From a halophilic archaeon SHRA6 (GTDB lineage: Archaea > Halobacteriota > Halobacteria > Halobacteriales > Haloferacaceae), in NCBI GenBank assembly GCA_005239175.1, contig SOPS01000001.1:682001-746000 (forward strand): DNA of 64,000 bases, read 5' to 3'. The position numbers and the translations under genes were made by a program. Positions within the stretch are counted from its first letter, which is position 1. Each line of letters starts with the position of its first letter. Shown here in pieces: positions 41,923 to 50,152 of the stretch. The notes under the pieces were generated by a model. That model saw only the letters and a program-made list of their open reading frames with translations, was not told the origin of the DNA and ran no database searches.

Positions 41923-43854
41923 TCAGTCGTCGTCAGCGTCGACTTCGGTGCGTGCCTGCCGGCGGGCGGCCCGTTCGATGAACTCCTGAGGCAGCGAGTC
42001 GATCTCGCCGGCCTGAACGCCCCACAGGTGTGCGTACAATCCGTCGTTGTCGAGCAGCGCGTCGTGGCTGCCGCGCTCGACGATTTGGCCGTCTTCGAGG
42101 ACGACGATCGTGTCGGCGTCTTTGATCGTCGACAGCCGGTGAGCAATAGCGAACGTGGTCCGATTTGCGGTGAGATCGTCGAGGCTGCGTTGGATCAGCA
42201 TCTCCGTCTCGGTATCCACGTCCGAGGTCGCCTCGTCGAGTACGAGGATATCAGGGTCTTTCAGGATTGCTCTGGCGATCGCGACGCGCTGGCGCTGGCC
42301 GCCAGAGAGCTTCACGCCGCGCTCGCCGACCATCGTGTCGTAGCCCTCCGGGAGGTTCGTGATGAACTCGTGGGCTTCGGCGGCCTTGGCTGCCTCGACG
42401 ATCGCGTCCTTGTCGGCGTCGAAGGTGCCGTAGGCGATGTTGTCCTCGACGGTCCCGTAAAACAGGTACGAGTCCTGTCCCACGTAGCCCATGGACTGTC
42501 TGAGACTCGACAGCCGCACGTCGGTCACGTCCTGGCCGTCGATCGCGATCGTCCCCTCGTCGGCGTCGTACAGCCGGAGCAACAGCTTGAGCACGGTCGA
42601 TTTGCCCGCGCCCGTGGGCCCGACGAGCGCGAGCGTGTCGCCGCCGTCGACCCGGAAGGACACGTCTTCGAGGATCTGCTCGCCGTCAGTGTAGCTGAAC
42701 GATACGTCGTCGTACGTGACGGTGCCGTCGCTGATGAAAAGATCGTTGACGTCCGTCTCGGATTCGATTCGCCCCTCTTCGTCCATCAATCCGAAGATCC
42801 GCTCGGCGGAGGCCTCCGCCCGCTGGTACATGTTGATGATCTGGCCGAACTGGGCCATCGGCCAGACGAGCTGTTGGGTCAACAGGATGAACGTCACGAA
42901 CGCACCCTCGTTGAGCGTGCCGGTGAACGGTCCGGGCCCGGTTCCAGTAAACACCCAGTAGCCGCCGACGAGGAAGGTGAGCACGAAGCCGATTCCAGAG
43001 ATGAGTTGCAGGCCGGGGAAGAATTTGATCCGGATCGCGATCGCCCCCCAGTTCGTGTCGAAGTACTTCTGTGAGACGTCGTCGACGCGATCGGATTCGA
43101 AGTTCTCGGTGTTCGAGGACTTGATGACCTGGATCCCACCGAGGTTGTTTTCGAGCCGGGAGTTCACCTTCCCGACGCTCGATCGAACGGCGGCGTACTT
43201 CGGCTGGATTCGCTTGACGAACACGTAGGTGAACACGGCGATGAGCGGGACCGGTGACATCGCGACGAGTGCCAGCTGTGGGTTCAACGAGACGAGGATG
43301 ACGGCGATCCCGAGGACCATCACGCCGAGGCGGAACGAGGAGTTCAGCCCGTCGTTGAGGAATCGTTCGAGCTGGTTGACGTCGTTCGAGAGGATCGACA
43401 TCATTTCGCCGGTTTGTTTGTCCGCGAAGAACTCCATGTCGAGTCGCTGGATCTTGTCGTAGGTGTCGGTTCGAACCTCGTGTTGGATGTTCTGGGCGAA
43501 CGCGTTGAATCCCCAGTTGCGGATCCAGTGGAACGCTGCGCCGACGAGGAACGAGCCAGCGATAATTCCCACGGTCAACATGAACTGTTCGGATTCGGTT
43601 GCCGGCAACCATGCTGCAGGGACCAACGGCAGCGCGAACGGCTCGTTATTGAGGAAGATGCCGTCGATCGCGATGCCGAGCAAAAGCGGTGGCAGAAGGT
43701 CAAGGATCCGGGCGAGGATACTCGCGGAGATTCCCGCAGCGACCGAAAACCAGTGCGGGCGACCATACTCGAACAATAGCCGTTTCATCGGCTTTTCGAC
43801 CGACTCGCGCTGATCCTCGAACGGATCATCCTTCTCCCAGTCGATGCTACTCAT
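41923..43854 (-). CDS. ABC exporter, fused permease and ATP-binding protein
   Basis: Predicted 643-residue type IV ABC half-transporter. Six membrane helices fill residues about 30-340, followed by a nucleotide-binding domain with Walker A LVGPTGAGKSTVL, signature VKLSGGQRQRVAIARAI, Walker B DILVLDEATSDVD and His switch AHRLSTI. Half-transporters dimerise and export lipids, drugs or peptides; no substrate is indicated. ATG 43854 (MSSIDWEKDDPFEDQRES) is chosen over the upstream frame, which crosses the promoter. Confidence 0.93.
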   Translation of the reverse strand: MSSIDWEKDDPFEDQRESVEKPMKRLLFEYGRPHWFSVAAGISASILARILDLLPPLLLGIAIDGIFLNNEPFALPLVPAAWLPATESEQFMLTVGIIAGSFLVGAAFHWIRNWGFNAFAQNIQHEVRTDTYDKIQRLDMEFFADKQTGEMMSILSNDVNQLERFLNDGLNSSFRLGVMVLGIAVILVSLNPQLALVAMSPVPLIAVFTYVFVKRIQPKYAAVRSSVGKVNSRLENNLGGIQVIKSSNTENFESDRVDDVSQKYFDTNWGAIAIRIKFFPGLQLISGIGFVLTFLVGGYWVFTGTGPGPFTGTLNEGAFVTFILLTQQLVWPMAQFGQIINMYQRAEASAERIFGLMDEEGRIESETDVNDLFISDGTVTYDDVSFSYTDGEQILEDVSFRVDGGDTLALVGPTGAGKSTVLKLLLRLYDADEGTIAIDGQDVTDVRLSSLRQSMGYVGQDSYLFYGTVEDNIAYGTFDADKDAIVEAAKAAEAHEFITNLPEGYDTMVGERGVKLSGGQRQRVAIARAILKDPDILVLDEATSDVDTETEMLIQRSLDDLTANRTTFAIAHRLSTIKDADTIVVLEDGQIVERGSHDALLDNDGLYAHLWGVQAGEIDSLPQEFIERAARRQARTEVDADDD

Positions 43855-43955
43855 TATACCCCGTTTAGCGCCTCTCCTGCAAGAGTATTCGCTTCGAATC
43901 GAAATAGAAGCGGACACAATTGCCGTTACGTGATGAGCGAGACGGCCGGTGAGCG

Positions 43956-44453
43956 CTATCGATCGTCACGTCGCTCGTCGAGGTCGATCTGGACGCGATC
44001 GCCCACCGACACATTGTGGGCCTCGGCGAAGCCCTCGTTCACTTCCAACACGTACATTCCCTCGCCACGGTACTCGGTCGACGAGTCGGCGTCGGGCTCT
44101 GTCGGCGCGGAGTGGATCTCGGTGATCTGGCCGTCGGCGTCGATGAAGATGATGTCGAGCGGGAAGTCCATGTCTCGCATGACGTACGTGTGTGAGTCAG
44201 TCTCGTCGTGAACAAACAGCATGCCCTCGTTTTCCTCAAGTGCCGCGGTGTCGCTCAATCCCGTGTAGCGCTTCGCGAAGTCGTCAGCAACTCGGGCGTC
44301 GACTGTTGCGAGGCGATCGCCGGTTTCGCTGTCTTCGATTTCGACGGTCGTCAACTCGTAGTCGCCGCCGGCGATGAACCCGAGGCTGTAGGCGGCGTAG
44401 CCACCGATCGCGGCGATGAGGAGGAATGCGACGATCGTCTGGCGCGCGTTCAC
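43956..44453 (-). CDS. DUF192 family membrane-anchored protein
   Basis: Predicted 165-residue protein with one N-terminal membrane helix (TIVAFLLIAAIGGYAAYSLGF) and an exterior DUF192 domain: RVADDFAKRYTGLSDTAALEENEGMLFV, YVMRDMDFPLDIIFID, then GEGMYVLEVNEGFAEAHNVSVGD. The R-x-x-G-L...GMLF and M-x-x-M-x-F-x-L-D-I-x-F-x-D patterns define the family, whose role is unknown. Start ATG 44453. It lies 100 bases from tRNA-Val, transcribed away from it. Confidence 0.9.
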   Translation of the reverse strand: MNARQTIVAFLLIAAIGGYAAYSLGFIAGGDYELTTVEIEDSETGDRLATVDARVADDFAKRYTGLSDTAALEENEGMLFVHDETDSHTYVMRDMDFPLDIIFIDADGQITEIHSAPTEPDADSSTEYRGEGMYVLEVNEGFAEAHNVSVGDRVQIDLDERRDDR

Positions 44454-44555
44454 GGTCGGTTTGAGGGCCGACGATCGGATAGCGGTTTCGCTGCTGTCGG
44501 TTTCGGCCGGGGAGAAAGAAAGCGTTATTCCTTCGGACGGGGTACGACGGGTACA

Positions 44556-44628
44556 GGGTTCGTGGTCTAGTGGTTATGACGTGTCCCTTACAAGGACGAG
44601 ATCGGCGGTTCGATTCCGCCCGAACCCA
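44556..44628 (+). tRNA. tRNA-Val (anticodon TAC)
   Basis: Acceptor GGGTTCG/CGAACCC with discriminator A, D-arm GTCT...TGAC-like, anticodon stem TGTCC/GGACG region closing loop CTTACAA (anticodon TAC), and T-arm GGCGG TTCGATT CCGCC. The gene has 73 bases and no CCA. A hairpin and tandem copies of its 3' end follow. Confidence 0.93.
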
Positions 44629-44686
44629 CTCACACCGGCGAGCGAAGCGAGCCGTGTGTGAGTTACTGTGAGGGCGGAATCGAGCC
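44607..44686. repeat. tRNA-Val 3'-end hairpin
   Basis: The tRNA T-arm GGTTCGATTCCGCCC (44607-44621) is mirrored by GGGCGGAATCGAGCC (44672-44686, one mismatch). Between them ACTCACAC (44628-44635) pairs with GTGTGAGT (44656-44663). The loop is CGGCGAGCGAAGCGAGCC, itself palindromic (GCGAGC/GCGAGC type). Confidence 0.8.
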
Positions 44687-44710
44687 AGCGAGCAGCTGTG
44701 CTGCGAGTGA

Positions 44711-44824
44711 GGTTCGATTCCGCCCGAACCCACCCACCAGCAACCGAACCGGAGGGTGCAGTCCGATTCCGATCGAACCCACCCACCAGCAAACCAAGTG
44801 GGGAGTGAGGTTCGATTCCGCCCG
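44711..44824 (+). repeat. Three tandem copies of the tRNA-Val 3' end, about 49-bp period
   Basis: GGTTCGATTCCGCCCGAACC plus CA recurs exactly at 44711-44732. A degenerate copy (GTCCGATTCCGATCGAACCC) lies at 44761-44780 and a 16-base copy at 44809-44824. The first two are each followed by CACCCACCAGCAA and a related spacer. They look like relics of repeated integration at this tRNA. The remainder of the gap 44629-44961 shows no gene. Confidence 0.75.
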
Positions 44825-44961
44825 TTGTCACACCAACCAGCGAAGCAAGCTACCTAGTGGTCTCGATCGATCGAGTTTTCCGGTTGATTTCACCGCGAAA
44901 AATATCACCGTGTAATCTCGTCGCGTTCAATGTTTCACCGCAGAAATTCACGAGGAGGTAC

Positions 44962-45444
44962 TCATCTCGACAGCCCACCGGCGGGCAGATTCTCGTAGTA
45001 CTCGTAGGACAGCCCCTCCTCGTCCAGCACCTCAGCGAGAGTATCGGTACCCGCGTCAACGTCGAGGCCGACTCCGTCAATGTGGTCTTGATCGTATGCC
45101 GTCGGCTCTAGCTCGTAGTGCGATCGCAGTCGAACCGATCCATCATCCTGGGTCCAGCCACGAACGTGTGTCTGCCACCAGACGTACTCGTGGTGGTGGA
45201 TCTCACGGCGGTTGTGTTCGACCCGTGCGAGGTTCATGTCCTCGCCCCGCTTGTTGTACGAGAACGCCCAGTTTGGCGCAAAGAACTGTCGACCGAGCGC
45301 AGCCTCCACCTCAGTGAGATTCGCCGACACTACAAACGCCGGTCCGCTGTGCTCGGTAGCGGTAGCGACAGTCCGTCTGATACCTCGATAGATCGTCCGG
45401 AGGCCATCCCAAAGCGCATGCCGGAAGCTGGTCGGGTGGCTCAT
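44962..45444 (-). CDS. Hypothetical protein beside the decayed tRNA-Val attachment sites
   Basis: Predicted 160-residue protein. It has no membrane helix or signal. Features are an aromatic- and His-rich centre (RREIHHHEYVWWQTHVRGWT) and an acidic C-terminal part with two DxD stretches (GLDVDAGTDTLAEVLDEEG). I recognise no domain. The gene faces the tandem tRNA-Val repeats, a context typical of accessory DNA left by mobile elements; no recombinase remains nearby. The reading frame is complete and coding-like (acidic, GC-rich third positions). Confidence 0.55.
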   Translation of the reverse strand: MSHPTSFRHALWDGLRTIYRGIRRTVATATEHSGPAFVVSANLTEVEAALGRQFFAPNWAFSYNKRGEDMNLARVEHNRREIHHHEYVWWQTHVRGWTQDDGSVRLRSHYELEPTAYDQDHIDGVGLDVDAGTDTLAEVLDEEGLSYEYYENLPAGGLSR

Positions 45445-45675
45445 CAGCTCATTTCCCGGGGATCAGCCCACCATCTGTCGAAGCGTCTCTCAGAGTCCCG
45501 ATCCGCGCCACCGTGTGTATCATTACGATAAATAAATTGACGATATACAAGTATGTTACTCAGTCGCACCTGCTTGGGTTATGGTATTTGATTCTTGAGC
45601 GGTTTTTCGATTCTTCGAACAGACAGAACCGATCGAGGCCGTCAGTCCTGCGTTTCGAGCTACTGCGAGGACATC

Positions 45676-45712
45676 TATCAGATCTGATAAACACAACCGC
45701 GCATATATATAA
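45676..45712 (+). promoter_or_regulatory. Promoter with 14-bp palindrome upstream of the transducer gene
   Basis: TATCAGATCTGATA (45676-45689) is a perfect palindrome located 11 bases before the TATA-like CATATATATAAC (45701-45712). That position overlaps or abuts the BRE/upstream activator region. ATG 45743 lies about 36 bases past the TATA centre, giving a short leader. Confidence 0.55.
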
Positions 45713-45742
45713 CCCGCCGACGGACTCACCGATAATTGATTT

Positions 45743-47647
45743 ATGAGTGAACCTGCCACCGCAACTGAGCCATCAATGGGAAAGCTGCGCACGTTTCTCC
45801 GACAGATTCCGGATGGAACACGGATCACTGACGCATCGTTTCAGACGCGCCATCGAGTCATACTGGCAGTCATCGCCCTGCACATCCCGTTTTTGTTCCT
45901 CTTGAGTAGACTCGTCGGGGTTGAACCCGTAACCGGAGCTGAGTTCCCGGTAATCCCGCTCGTCAACGCGATCGCCGGCGTGGGGATCATCGCTGGGCTC
46001 GTCGTAGGAGCTGCGATCCCGGTACTCCCACGGCGGGTTCGATCGACGTTCGCGTCGCTTGGATTCATGACCTGTGCGGCGGTGCTGGCGTACTTTTCGG
46101 GCGGATTCATCGAAGCGCACTTCCTGTACTTCGTTGGCGTTGGCGTCGTTGCACTGTATGAAGACTGGGTGCCGTTTGCCGTCTCGATCGGCTACGTTGC
46201 CGCACAACACAGCATCTTCGGGCTGTTCGGACACTTTGCGGTGTTCAATCACCCCGCGGCAATCGAGAATCCGGCCATCTGGGGGCTCATTCACGCCGTG
46301 TTCGTCTCTGGGTTGGCGATCGCAATCTTGTTCAACTGGCAGTCGCTCGAAGCGACCCACAGCGATCTGGACGATCGCGTCGCAGACATCGAAGCGCTCG
46401 AAGCGAAACAGCGGGAGGTCGCCGCCGCTCGCGAGGAGGCCGAAGCCCAGCGCGAACGGATGAGTGCGCTCAACGAGACACTCCAGACGGAGGCGGCGAT
46501 CATGGCTGACGCCCTATCGGCCGTCGCAAACCGTGACTTGACACAGAGTCCGCCACGCGACAGCGACATCGACGCAATGCAGCAGGTCAGCGGTGCGTAC
46601 ACCGACATGACCCACGATCTCTCGACCGTCATTACCGAGCTTCGTCGGTTTGCCGACAGCGTCGAATCGACCACCGAATCGGCTCGCGGTCGCGCCGAAC
46701 GGCTCGAACACACACAGCGCGAACAGGCCAAAGACGTCCGCGAACTCTCAGAGCGACTCCGCGAACAGGTCGAGGGACTTGAATCCGCGAGCGACGAGAT
46801 GAGTGACCTCTCGGCGGCGATCGAAGAGATTGCCTCCAGCGCTGAAGAGGTCTCCGCAGAGTCCAGCCGTACGGCCGATATCACAGACGAGGGAACAGAA
46901 CGGATCCAGGCAGCGATCGACGTGATGGACGATGTCGACGCTCACGTGAGTGCACTCGTCGAGTTGATCGAGGCGGTCGACACCCGGATGGATTCGGTGT
47001 CGGACGCGGCAGCACTCATCGACGATATTGCCGAACGGACGAACATCCTCGCACTAAATGCAAATATCGAGGCTGCACGCGCGAGCGGATCGGGCGAGGG
47101 CGGCGCCGGCGACGGATTCGCCGTTGTCGCTGACGAGGTAAAGAAGCTCGCTGACCAGACCCAAGATCACTCGGCCACGATCCGTGGCGATGTCGATGGA
47201 ACCCTCGAGGAGGTGACAGGCGTCCGAAACGACATCGACGATCTCCGATCGCTAATCGACGACGGTCGCCGATCGGTCGATGATGCTGGAGAGAGCTTCG
47301 AATCCGTTGCAGAGTCGATGTCAGGGCTCGAAGTATCGATGGAGGAGGTTGCCCGCGCAACCGACGACGGTGCCGCGACTGCCGAAGAAGTGACACACGC
47401 GATCGTTACTGTCGCTGAACAGGCACGTGACATCGCCGACGAGAGCGATGCGGCTGCGGCGTCCTCCGAACAGACCGCCCAGGCGATCGCAGAGATGCGC
47501 GAAGAGCTCACCGCACTCGGTGAAAAAACCGGGACACTACAGACAGAGCTCGATCGATTTGACACCGTAGACGTTGAGACGCCCACCGCGAGAGCTGTCG
47601 AAGCACCGTCGGTTCCGGCTCGCCCCGACGGTGGCTCGACACACTGA
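45743..47647 (+). CDS. Methyl-accepting chemotaxis transducer (Htr-type)
   Basis: Predicted 634-residue signal transducer. The first 200 residues contain about six membrane helices ([39 protein letters not shown] and others) instead of a periplasmic sensor, so it probably senses within the membrane or through a partner. A coiled coil with a P-type/HAMP-like region ([20 protein letters not shown]) leads to the signalling domain with hairpin tip [19 protein letters not shown], which binds CheA/CheW. Glu-Gln pairs in the flanking helices ([14 protein letters not shown]) are possible methylation sites. No che genes are nearby. Start ATG 45743. Confidence 0.9.
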   Translation: MSEPATATEPSMGKLRTFLRQIPDGTRITDASFQTRHRVILAVIALHIPFLFLLSRLVGVEPVTGAEFPVIPLVNAIAGVGIIAGLVVGAAIPVLPRRVRSTFASLGFMTCAAVLAYFSGGFIEAHFLYFVGVGVVALYEDWVPFAVSIGYVAAQHSIFGLFGHFAVFNHPAAIENPAIWGLIHAVFVSGLAIAILFNWQSLEATHSDLDDRVADIEALEAKQREVAAAREEAEAQRERMSALNETLQTEAAIMADALSAVANRDLTQSPPRDSDIDAMQQVSGAYTDMTHDLSTVITELRRFADSVESTTESARGRAERLEHTQREQAKDVRELSERLREQVEGLESASDEMSDLSAAIEEIASSAEEVSAESSRTADITDEGTERIQAAIDVMDDVDAHVSALVELIEAVDTRMDSVSDAAALIDDIAERTNILALNANIEAARASGSGEGGAGDGFAVVADEVKKLADQTQDHSATIRGDVDGTLEEVTGVRNDIDDLRSLIDDGRRSVDDAGESFESVAESMSGLEVSMEEVARATDDGAATAEEVTHAIVTVAEQARDIADESDAAAASSEQTAQAIAEMREELTALGEKTGTLQTELDRFDTVDVETPTARAVEAPSVPARPDGGSTH

Positions 47648-47810
47648 AAATCAAACCGCTCTCCCCCGCAACTGTCGGCGGCTCCTTGTGTCCACGACTC
47701 GGGTTTCGATTCGGTCGCCAGCCAGAACCGGTTGTCAGCCAAACCGTTTGGGCTCGGTGATGGAGGCTACAGGAACGACAAACGCCACGGGTTAGCCGAT
47801 CTGTGGTCGG

Positions 47811-48536
47811 CTATTCTTGTTGGTGATCGAATAATAAACCTGCTCCGTCCGTGGCGATCGACGAGACGCGGCACGCATCCCATAGCGTCGCACTGTTGCT
47901 AGTTATCACCGGGATCGCAAGTTCTGACTCGAGGGACTCGACCGCATCGATAGCCCGATAGTTCGTACAGGAGATGAAAATAGCATCGACACGTTCGGCC
48001 GTCTCGGAGAGTGTCACCACCTGGTCGTGTGCGTCGCCGGGTCCGAGCGCACCGATTTCCGTGTTCGCCTCGATCGCGCGGCCGTCCATCGCGACGATCT
48101 CGAAGCCAGCGGCCTCGAGGAAGTCTCGTTCTCGCTCATCGAGGTCAGCGGTGTACGGCGTTGCGACAGCGATTCGTTCGGCTCCGAGGGCGTTGAGAGC
48201 CCGGACGACCGAGCGGGCCGTGGCAACTGCTGGAACACCGGCTGCGGCCGAAAGCGTCTCCTCCAACTCGGCGTCGAACCCGGGGCCGTGGAGAAGGCTC
48301 CCGGTCGTACAGGCGTACGCGACGACGTCGACGTTGGCGTGCCCCAGCAGCTCGGCGGCCCGAGTCGCGTCCGCGCTCATCGAATCGAGCTCGTCGACCG
48401 TGACTGACTCGAGCGGCATTCGCGCCGCGTGAACCGAGACTCCTTCGGGGGTGTATTGGGAAAATTCGACCTCGGCGGTCGTGTTTGATGAGGGGATCAC
48501 CAGGCCAAGTCGACCCCGTGAGTCGTCGTCGATCAT
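47811..48536 (-). CDS. Maleate isomerase / Asp-Glu racemase superfamily enzyme
   Basis: Predicted 241-residue member of the Asp/Glu racemase superfamily, closest to maleate cis-trans isomerase and arylmalonate decarboxylase. The two catalytic cysteines are in VVAYACTTGSLLHG and IFISCTNYRAIDA. The N-terminal RLGLVIPSSNTTAEVEF is the maleate isomerase/AMDase signature with Asn. It is the last gene of a tight operon with HyuB and HyuA (4-base overlap with hyuB), so it may racemise or isomerise a hydantoin-, oxoproline- or amide-derived acid. Hydantoin racemase belongs to the same superfamily. Confidence 0.85.
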   Translation of the reverse strand: MIDDDSRGRLGLVIPSSNTTAEVEFSQYTPEGVSVHAARMPLESVTVDELDSMSADATRAAELLGHANVDVVAYACTTGSLLHGPGFDAELEETLSAAAGVPAVATARSVVRALNALGAERIAVATPYTADLDERERDFLEAAGFEIVAMDGRAIEANTEIGALGPGDAHDQVVTLSETAERVDAIFISCTNYRAIDAVESLESELAIPVITSNSATLWDACRVSSIATDGAGLLFDHQQE

Positions 48537-50152
48537 TGGTCACCTTCGGTTCGCTTTCCGTCTGCGTGGTCTGCCGCCCGCGCCTTTTCGTTACGATCGT
48601 TGGGGTCGCCATGGCCACCGCCGCCGGGCGTTCTGACCGTCACTGTGGTCCCTGCCTCGACGTCGACGGTCGTCTTGGCCGGGACCGGCTCGCCGTCGAT
48701 CAGATTCGCTCCCAGCCCCCCGTTTTTGCCGCCGTCGACGCCTTTCGGCGCGTGGCGACGGCGTTCGGTTAAAAGCGAAATCGTCGCGTCCCGCTCGACG
48801 GTAACGGTTCGCTCGATGCCGAGCCCGCCACGGAACTGGCCGCGACCGCCGCTGTTCGGCCTGAACGCGTAGCGTTCGACCCGCAAGGGGTACTCCGTCT
48901 CGATCGACTCGATGGGCGTGTTGAGCGTGTTCGTCATCCCGACCTGCACGCCGTCAATCCCGTCTTTGTTTGCACGCGCACCGAAGCCACCGCCGATTGT
49001 CTCGTAGTAGGTAAAGGAGCCGTCCCGTGCGCCGATCGTCAGGTTGTTCATCGTGCCCTGACTCTGTGCGGGAACGCGGCCGGGGGCAGCCGCTGCGAGC
49101 GCTGTGAAGACAACGTCGGTGACCCGTTGGCTGGTCTCGACGTTCCCGCCGACGACCGCCGCCGGTGGTTCGGGATTGAGCAACGATCCGTTCGGTGCCT
49201 CGACTGTGACGGGCTCATAACAGCCGTGATTCGGCGGGATCTCAGGATCTGTGACACAGCGGACGACAAAGTAGACTGCGCTCATCGCGACCGCAATGGG
49301 TGCGTTGAGGTTGCCGCTGACCTGGTCGGCCGTTCCGGTGAAGTCGACATCGATCGTGTCGCCGTCGATAGTTACGGTCACGGCGATCTCGATGTCCTCG
49401 TCTGTGAGCCCGTCACCCTCGAGGACGTCCCTCGCCTTGTACGTTCCATCCGGAAGCGCCTCGATCTCGCGGGCGATCCGCTCGCGAGAGTACTCGATCA
49501 AGGCATCGAAACCGTCGATGACGGTCTCGCGCCCGTGTTCGTCGAACAGCGAAGCGAGGCGGACCTCAGCGCGTTCGTTTGCTGCCAGCTGCGCACGGAA
49601 ATCTGCCTTTCGTTCGCTGGGATTTCTCACGTTCGCAAGCACGAGCGAGCGGACGTCTTCGCGCACCTCACCGTTTTCAACGAGGCGAGTCGGTGGAATG
49701 CGAAGCCCTTCCTGATAGATCTCGCGTGCACCGGCGGGCATACTTCCGGGAGTCATCCCGCCGACGTCTGCGTGGTGGGCTCTCGAGACAGCGTACCCGA
49801 CAATCTCACCATCGGGTGCAAGCGGTGAGACCATCGTCACGTCCGGCAAGTGGGTGCCACCGCTGAAGGGATCGTTGAGCACGAAGACATCGCCCGGTTC
49901 AGGATCGTACGCTTTGACAGCGTCGACGGCCTGTGGCATCGCGCCAAGATGCACCGGGATGTGTTCGGCCTGAGCGATCATCCGGCCGGAAGCGTCGAAC
50001 AGCGCGGTCGAGCAGTCTCGCCGTTCTTTGATATTTGGTGAGTACGCCCCACGGATCAGGGTTTGTCCCATCTCTTCGGCGGCGCTTTCGAACTGGTTAC
50101 GCAATACCTCGAGCGTGATCGGATCGATTTGATCGTCGGTTGTGTTCGTCAT
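48533..50152 (-). CDS. hyuB: Hydantoinase B / oxoprolinase beta-type subunit
   Basis: Predicted 539-residue HyuB, the second subunit of ATP-dependent N-methylhydantoinase, 5-oxoprolinase or acetone-carboxylase-like enzymes. The start DDQIDPITLEVLRNQFESAAEEMG, then RRDCSTALFDASGRMIAQAEHIPVHLG, VLNDPFSGGTHLPDVT and GGFGARANKDGIDGV are family landmarks. The end includes RRHAPKGVDGGKNGG and a GGGGHGDP motif. It overlaps hyuA and the isomerase gene by 4 bases each, so the subunits are co-translated. Confidence 0.92.
   Translation of the reverse strand: MTNTTDDQIDPITLEVLRNQFESAAEEMGQTLIRGAYSPNIKERRDCSTALFDASGRMIAQAEHIPVHLGAMPQAVDAVKAYDPEPGDVFVLNDPFSGGTHLPDVTMVSPLAPDGEIVGYAVSRAHHADVGGMTPGSMPAGAREIYQEGLRIPPTRLVENGEVREDVRSLVLANVRNPSERKADFRAQLAANERAEVRLASLFDEHGRETVIDGFDALIEYSRERIAREIEALPDGTYKARDVLEGDGLTDEDIEIAVTVTIDGDTIDVDFTGTADQVSGNLNAPIAVAMSAVYFVVRCVTDPEIPPNHGCYEPVTVEAPNGSLLNPEPPAAVVGGNVETSQRVTDVVFTALAAAAPGRVPAQSQGTMNNLTIGARDGSFTYYETIGGGFGARANKDGIDGVQVGMTNTLNTPIESIETEYPLRVERYAFRPNSGGRGQFRGGLGIERTVTVERDATISLLTERRRHAPKGVDGGKNGGLGANLIDGEPVPAKTTVDVEAGTTVTVRTPGGGGHGDPNDRNEKARAADHADGKRTEGDQ

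Noticed and set aside
41752-43074. A 440-codon open frame on the plus strand across the ABC exporter
   Set aside because: It is the complement of a clear ABC transporter gene; GC-rich haloarchaeal DNA gives long antisense frames.
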